NCBI RefSeq assembly: GCF_900177415.1
Contig: NZ_FXAF01000002.1
Coordinates: 620,001 to 684,000, forward strand
Direction of reading: 5' to 3'
Length of the DNA: 64,000 bases
Source of the DNA: Xaviernesmea oryzae
Lineage (GTDB): Bacteria > Pseudomonadota > Alphaproteobacteria > Rhizobiales > Rhizobiaceae
A program made the translations under genes and the position numbers. This document shows positions 27,520 to 36,585 of the stretch, in pieces. The notes beneath the pieces were generated by a model, which saw nothing but the letters and a program-made list of their open reading frames with translations, was not told the origin of the DNA and ran no database searches. The number at the start of each line of letters is the position of its first letter. Positions within the stretch are counted from its first letter, which is position 1.

Positions 27520-28794
27520 ATGAGGATCGCCAAATCTGCGCTGATCGATCCGGCCCGCAACGAGATGTACGGCGTGGCCGCGGTCGCGCTGTCCTTCTTC
27601 GTCTTTGCCTATTCGAGCCGGTTCGGGCAGATTTCCGTCCTCGCCTATTACGGCCTCTGGTTTATGCTGGTGCTGGTCGATTATCGCCGCGTCCTTGGCA
27701 ACTCCTTCAGGTACCTGTGGGTTTTCGCCTTCGCGCTGTTCTGCTTCGTGTCGGCCTTCTGGTCTCCGGCCTTCGGCATATCGCTGCGCACGGCGATCCA
27801 GTACCTGACGCATATCGTCTGCGCCCTGATCGCCATGCGCACGATCAGCGTGCTGACGCTGTCGCGCGGCGCCGTCGTCGGCTGCGCCATCGTGCTGATG
27901 TATTCCATGCTGTTCGGCACCTATCTCTATGATTCCATCGACGGTACCTACAGCTTCGTCGGCGCCTTCTCCTCCAAGAACCAGCTTGGCCTTTACGCCT
28001 CGCTCGGCGTCTTCTTCTCCTACGCGGTCGTGATGGTCTTTCGGGCGCGCGGCCTCTGGCTCATCGGTTCCGGGCTGATCGGCCTGCTTTCGGCCTATTC
28101 GCTGCTGGCGTCGCAATCGGCGACGTCCGTCATCACGACGCTCGGCGTGGTCGCTCTTTGCCTCGGCATGCAGGCGATGATGTCGCTTACGCCGAAGACC
28201 CGGCGGATATTCTTCGCCGCAGCCCTGGTCCTGGTGGCGATCGCGGCTGTCGGCGCACTGCAGTTCGGCGCCATGGACGCCATCCTTGCGATCTTCGGCA
28301 AGGATTCGACGCTGACCGGCAGGACCTATCTCTGGCAGCAAGGCATCGCCGCGGCCGGCGAAAATCCATATTTCGGGACGGGGTATCAGGGGTACTGGGT
28401 GCCCGGCTTTGCCGAAGCGGAACGGTTGTGGCAGGAATTCTTTATTGCCGGCCGAAGCGGCTTCCATTTCCACAACACCTATATCGAGACCATGGTGGAG
28501 ACCGGCGTGGTCGGCACGGTTCTCCTCACCCTCATTCTGCTGGCGACCCTCTTTGGCCATCTGAGACGCCTGCTCACCGTGGGCAAGAATCCGGAAGCGC
28601 TTCTCCTCGTCGGCATAGCCGGCCTGCTGCTGATCCGTTCCTTCGTCGAGATCGACATCATGCATCCCTATCACGTCGGCTCGTTCCTGCTCTATTTCGC
28701 CGCCGGCAAGCTGGCGGTCGCGCAGTCCCATCGCGTCCGGCGGACCTATTTCGATCAATTCGTTTCCAGCCCCAGCGGCGTGCACGCGGGCTGA
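27520..28794 (+). CDS. exoQ: Succinoglycan polymerase ExoQ (Wzy-like)
   Basis: This is a 424-residue membrane protein with about ten hydrophobic segments and an O-antigen-ligase/Wzy-type periplasmic loop containing STLTGRTYLWQQGIAAAGENPYFGTGY and FHFHNTYIETMVETG. ExoQ is needed for high-molecular-weight succinoglycan. A GTGAGGACCGC purine stretch precedes the ATG, 7 bases after exoF, so the two genes are probably co-translated. exoZ follows after 55 bases. Confidence 0.92.
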   Translation: MRIAKSALIDPARNEMYGVAAVALSFFVFAYSSRFGQISVLAYYGLWFMLVLVDYRRVLGNSFRYLWVFAFALFCFVSAFWSPAFGISLRTAIQYLTHIVCALIAMRTISVLTLSRGAVVGCAIVLMYSMLFGTYLYDSIDGTYSFVGAFSSKNQLGLYASLGVFFSYAVVMVFRARGLWLIGSGLIGLLSAYSLLASQSATSVITTLGVVALCLGMQAMMSLTPKTRRIFFAAALVLVAIAAVGALQFGAMDAILAIFGKDSTLTGRTYLWQQGIAAAGENPYFGTGYQGYWVPGFAEAERLWQEFFIAGRSGFHFHNTYIETMVETGVVGTVLLTLILLATLFGHLRRLLTVGKNPEALLLVGIAGLLLIRSFVEIDIMHPYHVGSFLLYFAAGKLAVAQSHRVRRTYFDQFVSSPSGVHAG

Positions 28795-28849
28795 ATGCCA
28801 CCGATCCCGCGTATCGGATCATCCCGGTCGCGTTGAAGGACATCAGAAG

Positions 28850-29863
28850 ATGCAGACGCTCTACTCCATCCAGTATCTGCGGGCATTCGCGGCAATGGCC
28901 GTCGTGATCTTTCACGCCGGCGAGCGCAGCGGTCTGCACTTCACGATCGGCGCCGCCGGCGTCGATATCTTCTTCGTGGTCAGCGGCTTCATCATGATGG
29001 CCATCGGCGACAGCCGGCCGGTCAGCCCCGCGGGCTTCTTCCGCAACCGCCTCCTGCGCATCGTGCCGGCCTATTGGGCCGCGACGGCAGCCATGGTCCT
29101 CGGCGCGGCCGTCGGCCTCTTTCCGAACCTGAAACTCGGCCTGGACCACACGCTCGCATCGTTCTTCTTCTTGCCCGTCGCCTCTCCGAGCAGCGGAAAG
29201 CTGTGGCCGGTCCTCGTGCAGGGATGGACGCTGAACTACGAGATCTTCTTCTACGCCGTGTTCGCGCTGATCCTGTTCCTGAAACCCGCCTCCCGGCTTC
29301 CGGCCCTGGCCGTCCTCTTCGGCCTGCTCGTCGCCGCCGGAGCCTTGCTGCGGCCAGAGAACCCGGTCGTCGGTTTCTACACGGCGCCCGCGATCCTCGA
29401 ATTCGTCGCCGGGGCTGCACTTGCGAAACTGTGGCGCGACCGGCGCCTGCCGTCTCCCTTGGTCGGCCTTCTGCTCATGGGGGCGTCGATAGCAGGCTTT
29501 GCCGCGATCCATTTCCTGAAGCTCGAATTCGACGCCTGGTCATGCGGGCCGCTGGCGGTGATGCTCGTGCTGGGAGCGCTTGCCGTCGAAGCCGGCGGCA
29601 AGCTGCCGGACCTTCCGGCGGTCGCCTATCTCGGCGACAGTTCCTATTCCATCTATCTCTGGCACACCTTTGCCGTTTCCGTCGTCGTGCAGGTCGGCGC
29701 TCTGCTTTCGCTCTCCGCCCCGGCGATCCTTCTCGCGGCCGTCGTTCTCGGCACGATAGCGGGCGTCGCCGGTTACGAATGCCTGGAACGGCCCGTGCAA
29801 TTCCTTCTCAAGGGAAAGAGGTCCGCCCTCTGGCGTCTGCCGATCCGCCGGCCGGCAAGATGA
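28850..29863 (+). CDS. exoZ: Succinoglycan O-acetyltransferase ExoZ
   Basis: This is a 337-residue acyltransferase-3 family membrane protein that adds the acetyl group to the third sugar of the repeat unit. The start shows LYSIQYLRAFAAMAVVIFHAGER with the family histidine, followed by about nine more hydrophobic segments and the motif LGDSSYSIYLWHTF. It ends five bases before the convergent GMC oxidoreductase gene. In S. meliloti exoB follows exoZ; it does not here. Confidence 0.92.
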   Translation: MQTLYSIQYLRAFAAMAVVIFHAGERSGLHFTIGAAGVDIFFVVSGFIMMAIGDSRPVSPAGFFRNRLLRIVPAYWAATAAMVLGAAVGLFPNLKLGLDHTLASFFFLPVASPSSGKLWPVLVQGWTLNYEIFFYAVFALILFLKPASRLPALAVLFGLLVAAGALLRPENPVVGFYTAPAILEFVAGAALAKLWRDRRLPSPLVGLLLMGASIAGFAAIHFLKLEFDAWSCGPLAVMLVLGALAVEAGGKLPDLPAVAYLGDSSYSIYLWHTFAVSVVVQVGALLSLSAPAILLAAVVLGTIAGVAGYECLERPVQFLLKGKRSALWRLPIRRPAR

Positions 29864-29868
29864 TCAGT

Positions 29869-31506
29869 TCATTCGGCTTGGGCCCTTGAAGCCGCGGTAA
29901 CGACCGTCTTCAGATGCTCGGCCAGCCGGAGGGCCAGCGCCACGGCCGGCAGCGTCGGATTTGCATGCCCTCCGGTCGGAAACAGGCTGCTGCCCGCGAG
30001 ATAGAGGTTGGTGATGCCGTGCACGCGGCAATCGGCGTCTGCGACGCCATCGGCCGGCGTCTTCGCCATTCTGCTGAGACCGATCTGATGATAGCCGTCG
30101 AAAGCCTGGTCGAGCACGGCCTGACGCCGTGTGGGCGCGTCATGCAGATATTCGAGCCGGCCGACCCCGTTCCGGCGCAGCCACAGGTCGAGGATCTCAT
30201 GGGATTTGAGGACGGAATCCAGGTCCTGATCGACCACCCGGTAATCGACGGCAAGGACGCTGCGCTTGCTCGATTTCCCGTGGGGCTGAAGGATGACCCG
30301 GCTCTCCGGATTGGGCACCTGTTCGGCATGGTAGCGCAGGAGATAGCGCCCCTTCGGATTGATCAGCGTGCGCCAGCGGCTGACGCGGCGCTGCAGGAGA
30401 TTGCGCACCGAACCGACCAGATCCAGCACCGCTCGGCGGTCCGAGCGGATATTCCGCCAATGCTCCCGAAGATCGATATTGCCCGATCCCTTCGCCGTCG
30501 GCGCCAGGCCATGCGAGAGACGGCGGTAGAGACCGAACGTCTTGAGGAACAGATAGGCGAGCGACAGCGCACCCGAGCCGTGCACGGGATCGGCGATCGA
30601 GATCGCATCTATCCAGAAGACGCAGTTGAGAAGCTTTTCCTCGGTCTGGACCGCCGGAACGATCTGCAGGCGGCGGCGGAAAATGGAGCCCTTGTCGTCG
30701 AGCTGGAACGCAAATTGTTTCGCCGCGCCGGGATTGTCGAATTGCAGCACCGCGACATAGCCGGTGAGATGTCCCTGATAGAAACGCCCCAGAGGACCGT
30801 CGGTACCGCCGCATGCTTCCGGGCGGTCCCGCTGCAGCGAGAGCAGCAGACGGGCATTTTCCAGCCCTCCTCCGGCAAGGACGAACGTCTTGGCGGCGAT
30901 CTCGATTTCCCCGCCCTCGTGCCGGGCCGCGAGACCTTCGACCCGCTTGCCGGAAGGATCGAGAACGATACCGGTGGCCGTCGCGTTCAGCAGGCGGATG
31001 CTCCGTGAAGCCTGCAGACGCTTGCTGTACACCGGCCCGAGATCGGGAGAGCTGCTCCACCGTTCGAGGGCATCGGTGGCGATCATGCCGTCGGAAACGC
31101 CGACGTCCCCGAGGGCCGGCTTCCCCGGATTGCAGTTGAGGAACGTCAGCGCTTCCGGATAATGACGTCGAAGCGCCTCGTGAGGGATCGGCCAGCCGGA
31201 AAAAGGCACGTGGCTGCGCATGTCGAAATCGAGATCGTCGAGGGCGACGCAGCGGCCGCCCCAAAGCGCCGAGGCGCCGCCGATGCCGGGACGGGAGATT
31301 GCCGGCGACAAGGCATGGCGGCCGTTCGTGAATTCGATGCCGCCGGCACCGGCGTCGTTGTCGGGTCCGCCCGCCCCCATTTCCAGGAGCGTGACCGTAA
31401 GCCCCAGGGCCTCCAGTTTGAAAGCCAGCGCCAGACCGACAGGCCCCGCGCCGACAATACAGACATCTGTTTCGGCCGATTTCGTATTCCGATCCGCTGG
31501 TATCAT
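29869..31506 (-). CDS. GMC-family FAD oxidoreductase
   Basis: This is a 545-residue flavoprotein of the glucose-methanol-choline oxidoreductase superfamily. The N-terminal dinucleotide motif is DVCIVGAGPVGLALAFKLEALG with an acidic end (LLEMG). The C-terminal family block is YLAGSSLFPTGGHANPTLPAVALALRLAEHL, with the active-site histidine and asparagine of HANPT. It has no signal peptide, and the substrate, presumably a sugar or polyol, cannot be told. A weak AAGG site lies 6 bases before the ATG. It is convergent with exoZ but not part of the known exo pathway, so a link to exopolysaccharide is only positional. Confidence 0.8.
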   Translation of the reverse strand: MIPADRNTKSAETDVCIVGAGPVGLALAFKLEALGLTVTLLEMGAGGPDNDAGAGGIEFTNGRHALSPAISRPGIGGASALWGGRCVALDDLDFDMRSHVPFSGWPIPHEALRRHYPEALTFLNCNPGKPALGDVGVSDGMIATDALERWSSSPDLGPVYSKRLQASRSIRLLNATATGIVLDPSGKRVEGLAARHEGGEIEIAAKTFVLAGGGLENARLLLSLQRDRPEACGGTDGPLGRFYQGHLTGYVAVLQFDNPGAAKQFAFQLDDKGSIFRRRLQIVPAVQTEEKLLNCVFWIDAISIADPVHGSGALSLAYLFLKTFGLYRRLSHGLAPTAKGSGNIDLREHWRNIRSDRRAVLDLVGSVRNLLQRRVSRWRTLINPKGRYLLRYHAEQVPNPESRVILQPHGKSSKRSVLAVDYRVVDQDLDSVLKSHEILDLWLRRNGVGRLEYLHDAPTRRQAVLDQAFDGYHQIGLSRMAKTPADGVADADCRVHGITNLYLAGSSLFPTGGHANPTLPAVALALRLAEHLKTVVTAASRAQAE

Positions 31507-31719
31507 GAATGCCTTTTAGCATGCGCCCCGTTGGTCGGCAGATAGCGCGAGCCCGCGGAAATGGAACCATCTCCTTTCGATCGAAGCTCATGGCGGATTC
31601 GGGTTTTCGCCGCCGAAAACTACGTCTTACGACGGATATTCCGAAGTTTCCGGCCGTGGCGACATCACCTGCGACAATCGGGCGCATGGGCGATTATGTG
31701 GCCGAGACACGGACGATCA

Positions 31720-32409
31720 TCATCGTGCGACGCGGTCGGCGACGACGCGCCAGTTCACTGCCTTGTCCAACACGGCGCGGATATGCTCCGGTTTGCGGTT
31801 TTCGTAATCGAGATAATAGGCGTGTTGCCAGATATCGATGCCGAGATAGGCCGGGCGTCCGACCGCAAGCGGATTGTTGCCGTCCTCATAGCCGACTAGG
31901 GCCAGCTCGTTCCGGTCGTCGCGCGTCAGCCATACCCAGCCGGTTCCGAACACTTCGTCGGATACGGCAATTGCCCGATCAACAAAACCGTCGTAGCCGT
32001 CGAACCTGTCGTTGATCATGGCGCCAAGATCGCCATCCGGCCGGTTCGGGCCGCCCGGCACGAACTGTTCCCAATAGGCCACATGGTTCCATGCCTGAGC
32101 GGCATTGTTGAAGATTTTGGCATCCGCGTCGGAATCCGCAGAAGCCTCGACGATGCCGGCGAGGTCCATGTCCGCATAGCGGGTACCGGCCGCAAGCTGG
32201 TTCAATTTGTCGAAATAGGCCTTGTGGTGCTTGCCGTAGTGCAGCGATACGGTCTTCGCCGATATGGCCGGCGCAAGCGCATCCTCCTTGAAGGGCAAGT
32301 CTGGCTGGGCGAGCGGCAGCGCCGCCCTGGCGATGTTCGGCGTGGGGAAAACGGCAGCGGCGGCGGTGAGCGCACTGGCAGTCAGAACGGCGCGTCGTGT
32401 CATATCCAT
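31720..32409 (-). CDS. Exported Fe/Mn superoxide dismutase with Tat signal
   Basis: This is a 229-residue Fe/Mn superoxide dismutase that turns superoxide into oxygen and hydrogen peroxide. Ligand regions are LHYGKHHKAYFDK, NHVAYWEQF and GIDIWQHAYYLDYENRKPEH, so the three histidines and the aspartate are present. The N-terminal about 29 residues form a twin-arginine signal (MTRRAVLTASALTAAAA), so the enzyme is probably exported folded with its metal. AGGAGG lies 7 bases upstream of the ATG at 32409. DIWQHAYYLDY has Gln in place of the usual Glu before the ligand His. It stands alone, with no operon partner. Confidence 0.88.
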   Translation of the reverse strand: MDMTRRAVLTASALTAAAAVFPTPNIARAALPLAQPDLPFKEDALAPAISAKTVSLHYGKHHKAYFDKLNQLAAGTRYADMDLAGIVEASADSDADAKIFNNAAQAWNHVAYWEQFVPGGPNRPDGDLGAMINDRFDGYDGFVDRAIAVSDEVFGTGWVWLTRDDRNELALVGYEDGNNPLAVGRPAYLGIDIWQHAYYLDYENRKPEHIRAVLDKAVNWRVVADRVAR

Positions 32410-32497
32410 CGGAAAACCTCCTGGAAGCGGGTGATGACACGCGAACCCGGGAAGGCTGCAAATGTTTCCTCAAAGAGCCGTTGTCGTCCCGCCCCGA

Positions 32498-33406
32498 TCA
32501 CTGCCTGGAGGCGAGGCGCTGGTCGAACGGCGAAACCGCCGCCCGGATGAAATCCACGAGCTTCTGGGAAGCGAGCGACAGCGGCCGGCCGTTCGGCGTC
32601 AGCAGCCAGACGTCCATGAAGGTTTCGGGCAGCAGCGCCCGCCGGACAAGCCGGTCCTCCGAATAGTCGAGCCCGACGAACGGCGGCACGATCGATACGC
32701 CCACGCCGTTGGCGACGAAGCTGCAGGCGGTTTCCGAAAGGGGCACCTCGATGCGGTTGCGCTTCTGCACGCCCTTGAGCTGGAAAGCCCGGTCGATCGT
32801 CATCAGCGAACAGTCGTCGCGGAAGAGCGAGATGAAGCTCTCGTTGCGCAGGTCGTCGATCTCGATCACCTGCTTTTCGGCAAGCGGATGCCCGGCCGGC
32901 AACACGCAGACCATGGCAAAGCGCATGATAATCTCGGCGCCGACATTCGGATGGTCGAAGGGCAGCACGCTGAGCCCGATATCGATCTGCCCGGCCGCGA
33001 CCAGTTCGCCGATCCGCGGCGAGGTCCTGCTCTGCAGGGTGAAATGGATGTCCGGCTGTTCAGCGAGGAAGGGCGAAAGCGCGTTCGAAAGATAAAGCGT
33101 TGCCAGCGCCGGCGGGGCCGCGATCGTCACCTCGCCCCATTCCCGGTTGCGCACGGCTTCCGCAAGCCTGGCGATCCGCTTGGTGCCGGAAAACATCCGC
33201 TCGACCTCGACCGCCAGCATGCGTGCCTCGAGCGTCGGCACCAGCCGGCCGCCGCTGCGCGTGAAAAGCTGGAAACCGCAGGCTTCCGAAAAGCTGCGCA
33301 GGAGCTTGCTGACGGCCGGCTGCGAAATGCCGAGCCTTTCGCCGGCACGCGTCACCGATCCGGTTTCGATCGTGGTGTGGAAAGCTTCGAGCTGCCTGAT
33401 GTTCAT
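32498..33406 (-). CDS. LysR-family transcriptional regulator
   Basis: This is a 302-residue LysR-type regulator. The winged helix-turn-helix is at residues 1-60 (MNIRQLEAFHTTIETGSVTRAGERLG, then SQPAVSKLLRSF). A periplasmic-binding-protein-like effector domain follows from about residue 90. It is divergent from the binding-protein gene at 33705, with two palindromes in the gap, so it most likely controls that operon and itself. The domain wording LPAGHPLAEK and VANGVGVSIVPP is typical for regulators of amino-acid or opine catabolism, but the ligand is unknown. Confidence 0.88.
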   Translation of the reverse strand: MNIRQLEAFHTTIETGSVTRAGERLGISQPAVSKLLRSFSEACGFQLFTRSGGRLVPTLEARMLAVEVERMFSGTKRIARLAEAVRNREWGEVTIAAPPALATLYLSNALSPFLAEQPDIHFTLQSRTSPRIGELVAAGQIDIGLSVLPFDHPNVGAEIIMRFAMVCVLPAGHPLAEKQVIEIDDLRNESFISLFRDDCSLMTIDRAFQLKGVQKRNRIEVPLSETACSFVANGVGVSIVPPFVGLDYSEDRLVRRALLPETFMDVWLLTPNGRPLSLASQKLVDFIRAAVSPFDQRLASRQ

Positions 33407-33451
33407 GATCGGTCGCCCCCCCGAATGCCGCGATATTCAACATGAGTTTTG

Positions 33452-33470
33452 GTTATAATGATTGGATAAC
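33452..33470. promoter_or_regulatory. Palindrome GTTAT-N9-ATAAC upstream of the transport operon
   Basis: A perfect 5-base inverted repeat with a 9-base spacer lies 46 bases before the LysR start. Its T-N11-A form is the shape bound by LysR proteins. The GTTATAA core recurs upstream of the second binding-protein gene at 47624. Confidence 0.45.
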
Positions 33471-33477
33471 AAGCTAT

Positions 33478-33496
33478 TTGACAATCATATTGTCAA
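33478..33496. promoter_or_regulatory. Perfect 8-base palindrome TTGACAAT-CAT-ATTGTCAA
   Basis: The two arms are exact complements around a CAT centre. It lies in the divergent LysR/binding-protein promoter region, 7 bases after the preceding palindrome, and is the strongest dyad there. It is a good candidate operator, though it could also serve a GntR-type regulator. Confidence 0.5.
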
Positions 33497-33704
33497 GGCG
33501 CTTTATCATATGAGCGATACCGGTTGCAGACCGAAGAGGGGCGATATTCGGAAGAAAAGAGCGCCGCTCCGGCAGGAATCCGGCTCCGCAAACAATCATC
33601 TGCAGGCCCAATCCGGTCCGGCAGGCGGCTTCTCGTGAGGCCGGCTGGGCACATGCATGCGAAGGCCGCGTAAGGCGGCCCATCAAAGAAGGGAACGACG
33701 ACAC

Positions 33705-35309
33705 ATGAAGAAACTCCTCGGCTTGTCCATTCTGGCCCTGATAGCGGCAGCGCCCGCCAATGCCGCAATGCTTTCGGTCTGCATCGAAGGTTCGCCGGAA
33801 GTCTTCAACCCGCAGCTCACCAGCAACGGCACGACCTCCTATGTCCTCGGCCAGATCTACGACGGACTGGTTTCCGTCAAAGCTGGATCTTCGGACATCG
33901 AACCGGCGCTTGCCGAGAGCTGGACCGTTTCGGATGACGCCCGCACCTACACGTTCAAGCTGCGCCAGGGCGTGAAGTGGCAGTCGAACGACAAGTTCAC
34001 GCCGACCCGCGAATTCAACGCCGATGACGTGATGTTCACCTTCGAGCGGATGATGAAGCCCGATCATCCCTATGCCAAGGTCAACGGCGGTAATTTCATC
34101 ACCTTCAGCACCAAGCTCGCCGACGCGCTGGAATCGGTGAAGAAGATTGACGACTACACCGTCGCCTTCACCTTGAAGAACCCGCTCGCCCCCTTCATCG
34201 GCATCATGGCCCACCAGTCGCTGGCGATCACCTCCGCCGAATATGCCGACGCCCTGTCGAAGGCCGGCACGCCGGAACTCATCGACCGCCAGCCGATCGG
34301 CACCGGTCCTTTTGAGCTGCAGGCCTATCAGCAGGATGCCGTCGTCCGCCTCGTGCCCTTCAAGGACACCTGGGGCGCCGCGATCAACAACCCGGCCCGC
34401 ACGCCGATGGTGGATGGCGTCGTCATGGCGATCAGCGCCGACGCGTCGGTCCGCCTGCAGCGCGCCATGGCCGGCGAATGCCAGATCGCGCTTTATCCGA
34501 ACCTTGCCGACCGCCAAATGATCGAGAAGAGCGAAACCCTCGACCTCGTCCAGACCCCGGTCGCTTCCACCGGCTTCATCACCTTCAACTTCAGGGAAGA
34601 CAAGTTCAAGGACAAGCGCGTCCGCGAGGCGCTGGCGCACGCGATCAACATCAAGCCGCTGGTCGATCTCGTTTATGACGGCATGGGCACCGTCACCGGC
34701 GCGGTCATCCCGCCGTCGCTCTGGGGCTATGACAAGGATGTCGGCCCTTACAGCTACGATCCGGAACTGTCGAAGAAGCTGCTGGCCGAGGCAGGCTTGC
34801 CCGACGGTTTCTCGACCCAGCTCTGGGCCGTGCCGGTTTCGCGTCCCTACATGCCGAACGGCCGCCGCGCCGCCGAGATGATCCAGGCCGACTGGGCCAA
34901 GATCGGCGTCAAGGCCGAAGTCGTCTCCTACGAATGGGGCGAATACATCACCCGCGCCCGCAACGGCGAAGCCGAAGTCGGCATGTTCGGCGGCATCTAC
35001 GACTTTCCGGATCCGAGCCAGATTCCGAACAACTACTTCACCTGCGATTCCGCCGGAAAGCCGAGCCCGTCGAACATCGGCGCCTGGTGCGACAAGGAGT
35101 TCATCGGCCTGATGAACGAGGCCGGCACCGTGACCGACCAGGCCAAGCGCATCGAGCTCTACAAAAAGGCGCAGGAGGAATTCCATGCGGAGGTGCCGGC
35201 CGTCATCCTCGGCGGCGCCGACACGATCACCGCCGTCTCCAAGAGCGTCAAGGGCTACGTCCCGGCGATCTTCGGCACCAGCCGCCTTTCCGGCGTGACG
35301 GTGGAATAA
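33705..35309 (+). CDS. ABC transporter substrate-binding protein, family 5 (peptide/opine type)
   Basis: This is a 534-residue periplasmic binding protein of the DppA/OppA/NikA family. A signal peptide (MKKLLGLSILALIAAAPANA) ends at residue 20. Family regions are TSYVLGQIYDGLVSV, KLRQGVKWQSNDKF and DDVMFTFERM. GAAGGGA precedes the ATG; a longer frame from 33657 has no site. It is the first gene of a plus-strand run that continues with an FAD oxidase, RidA and an FMN enzyme. The run encodes no permease, so the protein probably uses the permeases at 44146-45979 and the ATPase at 38100-39935. Confidence 0.88.
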   Translation: MKKLLGLSILALIAAAPANAAMLSVCIEGSPEVFNPQLTSNGTTSYVLGQIYDGLVSVKAGSSDIEPALAESWTVSDDARTYTFKLRQGVKWQSNDKFTPTREFNADDVMFTFERMMKPDHPYAKVNGGNFITFSTKLADALESVKKIDDYTVAFTLKNPLAPFIGIMAHQSLAITSAEYADALSKAGTPELIDRQPIGTGPFELQAYQQDAVVRLVPFKDTWGAAINNPARTPMVDGVVMAISADASVRLQRAMAGECQIALYPNLADRQMIEKSETLDLVQTPVASTGFITFNFREDKFKDKRVREALAHAINIKPLVDLVYDGMGTVTGAVIPPSLWGYDKDVGPYSYDPELSKKLLAEAGLPDGFSTQLWAVPVSRPYMPNGRRAAEMIQADWAKIGVKAEVVSYEWGEYITRARNGEAEVGMFGGIYDFPDPSQIPNNYFTCDSAGKPSPSNIGAWCDKEFIGLMNEAGTVTDQAKRIELYKKAQEEFHAEVPAVILGGADTITAVSKSVKGYVPAIFGTSRLSGVTVE

Positions 35310-35392
35310 AAGCCGACAAATGCCGGCGGCTCGTGCCGCCGGAATGTCCCCGGCCCTGGCCGGAACCACGTTTGAAATGCAGGAATGGAATA

Positions 35393-36502
35393 ATGCGTGT
35401 CTTGATCATCGGCGCCGGCATTCTGGGCGCCAGCGCCGCCTATCATCTCGCCTCTCAGGGCGTCGAAGTGGAAATCGTCGACGAGGCCCATCAGGGCAAG
35501 GCGACCATGGCCGGCGCGGGCATCGTCTGCCCCTGGGCCACCAAGGCGGACGAGCCGGACTGGTACAGGATGTACGCCGCCGGTGCCCGCTTCTATGACG
35601 GCCTGATCGAAGGACTGAAGGCGAAAGGCGAAACCGATCTCGGCTACGGCAAGGTCGGCGCGCTGGTCGTTGCCGAAGACCGCGCCGAATTCGATGCCGC
35701 CGCCGAACGCGTCGCGCGCCGCGTCAAGGACGCGCCGGAAGCCGGCACTGTCCGCCACCTGACGCCGGCCGAAGCCCGCACGCTCTTTCCGCCGCTGCGC
35801 GAAGACCTCGACGCGATCCACATTCCGGGCGCCGCCCGCGTCGATGCCCGCCTGCTTTCCGCCGCCATGGTGCGCGCCGCCGTCGCCATGGGCGCCAAGT
35901 TCCGCAGCGACTACGTGACCCTGAAGCTCGACGGCGATCGTGCCCGCTGCCTCGACAGCAACGGCACCGAGATCGCGGCCGACGAGATCATCGTCACCGC
36001 CGGCGCCTGGGCCTCGCAGATCCTCCGCCCGCTCGGCCTTGACCATCCGGTCGTGCCGCAGAAGGGCCAGATCGTCCATCTGCGCCTGCCGGGCGTCGCG
36101 ACCGCCAAGTGGCCGGTCGTTCTGCCGATGAGCAGCCATTACATGCTCGCCTTCGACGATTCCCGGGTGGTGATCGGCGCGACCCGCGAGAACAATTCCG
36201 GCTTCGACTACCGCGTCACGGCGGCAGGCGAGTATGAGGTGCTCGGTGCTGGCCTCAACATCGCGCCGGGCCTTGCCAACGCGACGCTGATCGAAACCCG
36301 CATCGGCTTCCGCCCGGCCGGCGAGACGATGAACCCGATCCTCGGCCGCGTCCCCGGCATCGCCAACCTGACGCTCGGCAACGGGCTCGGTGCCGGCGGC
36401 CTGACGATCGGCCCCTTCGCGGGCGCGCAGCTCGCCAGGGTCGTGACCGGCCAGGCGACCGATATCCCGCTCGACCGCTACGCTCCGCAAGGCCGCGGCT
36501 GA
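35393..36502 (+). CDS. FAD-dependent oxidoreductase, D-amino-acid oxidase (DAO) family
   Basis: This is a 369-residue flavoenzyme of the DAO/glycine-oxidase family. The N-terminal FAD motif is VLIIGAGILGASAAYHLASQG, ending with the acidic VEIVDE. The C-terminal block is IGFRPAGETMNPILG and GNGLGAGGLTIGPFAGAQLA, where the conserved arginine binds the substrate carboxylate in relatives. Such enzymes oxidise a C-N bond to an imine. The next gene encodes a RidA protein that can hydrolyse imines. AGGAA lies upstream of the ATG at 35393; the frame upstream of it is a shadow. Whether the substrate is a D-amino acid or an N-substituted amino acid cannot be told. Confidence 0.87.
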   Translation: MRVLIIGAGILGASAAYHLASQGVEVEIVDEAHQGKATMAGAGIVCPWATKADEPDWYRMYAAGARFYDGLIEGLKAKGETDLGYGKVGALVVAEDRAEFDAAAERVARRVKDAPEAGTVRHLTPAEARTLFPPLREDLDAIHIPGAARVDARLLSAAMVRAAVAMGAKFRSDYVTLKLDGDRARCLDSNGTEIAADEIIVTAGAWASQILRPLGLDHPVVPQKGQIVHLRLPGVATAKWPVVLPMSSHYMLAFDDSRVVIGATRENNSGFDYRVTAAGEYEVLGAGLNIAPGLANATLIETRIGFRPAGETMNPILGRVPGIANLTLGNGLGAGGLTIGPFAGAQLARVVTGQATDIPLDRYAPQGRG

Positions 36503-36585
36503 GCCGCCCTGCCCCCTCAAGCTCCACCCGACCTGCCGCGACGATGCGGCGGGCATCCCCTCCCTTTGCCAAAGGAATACCCAAA

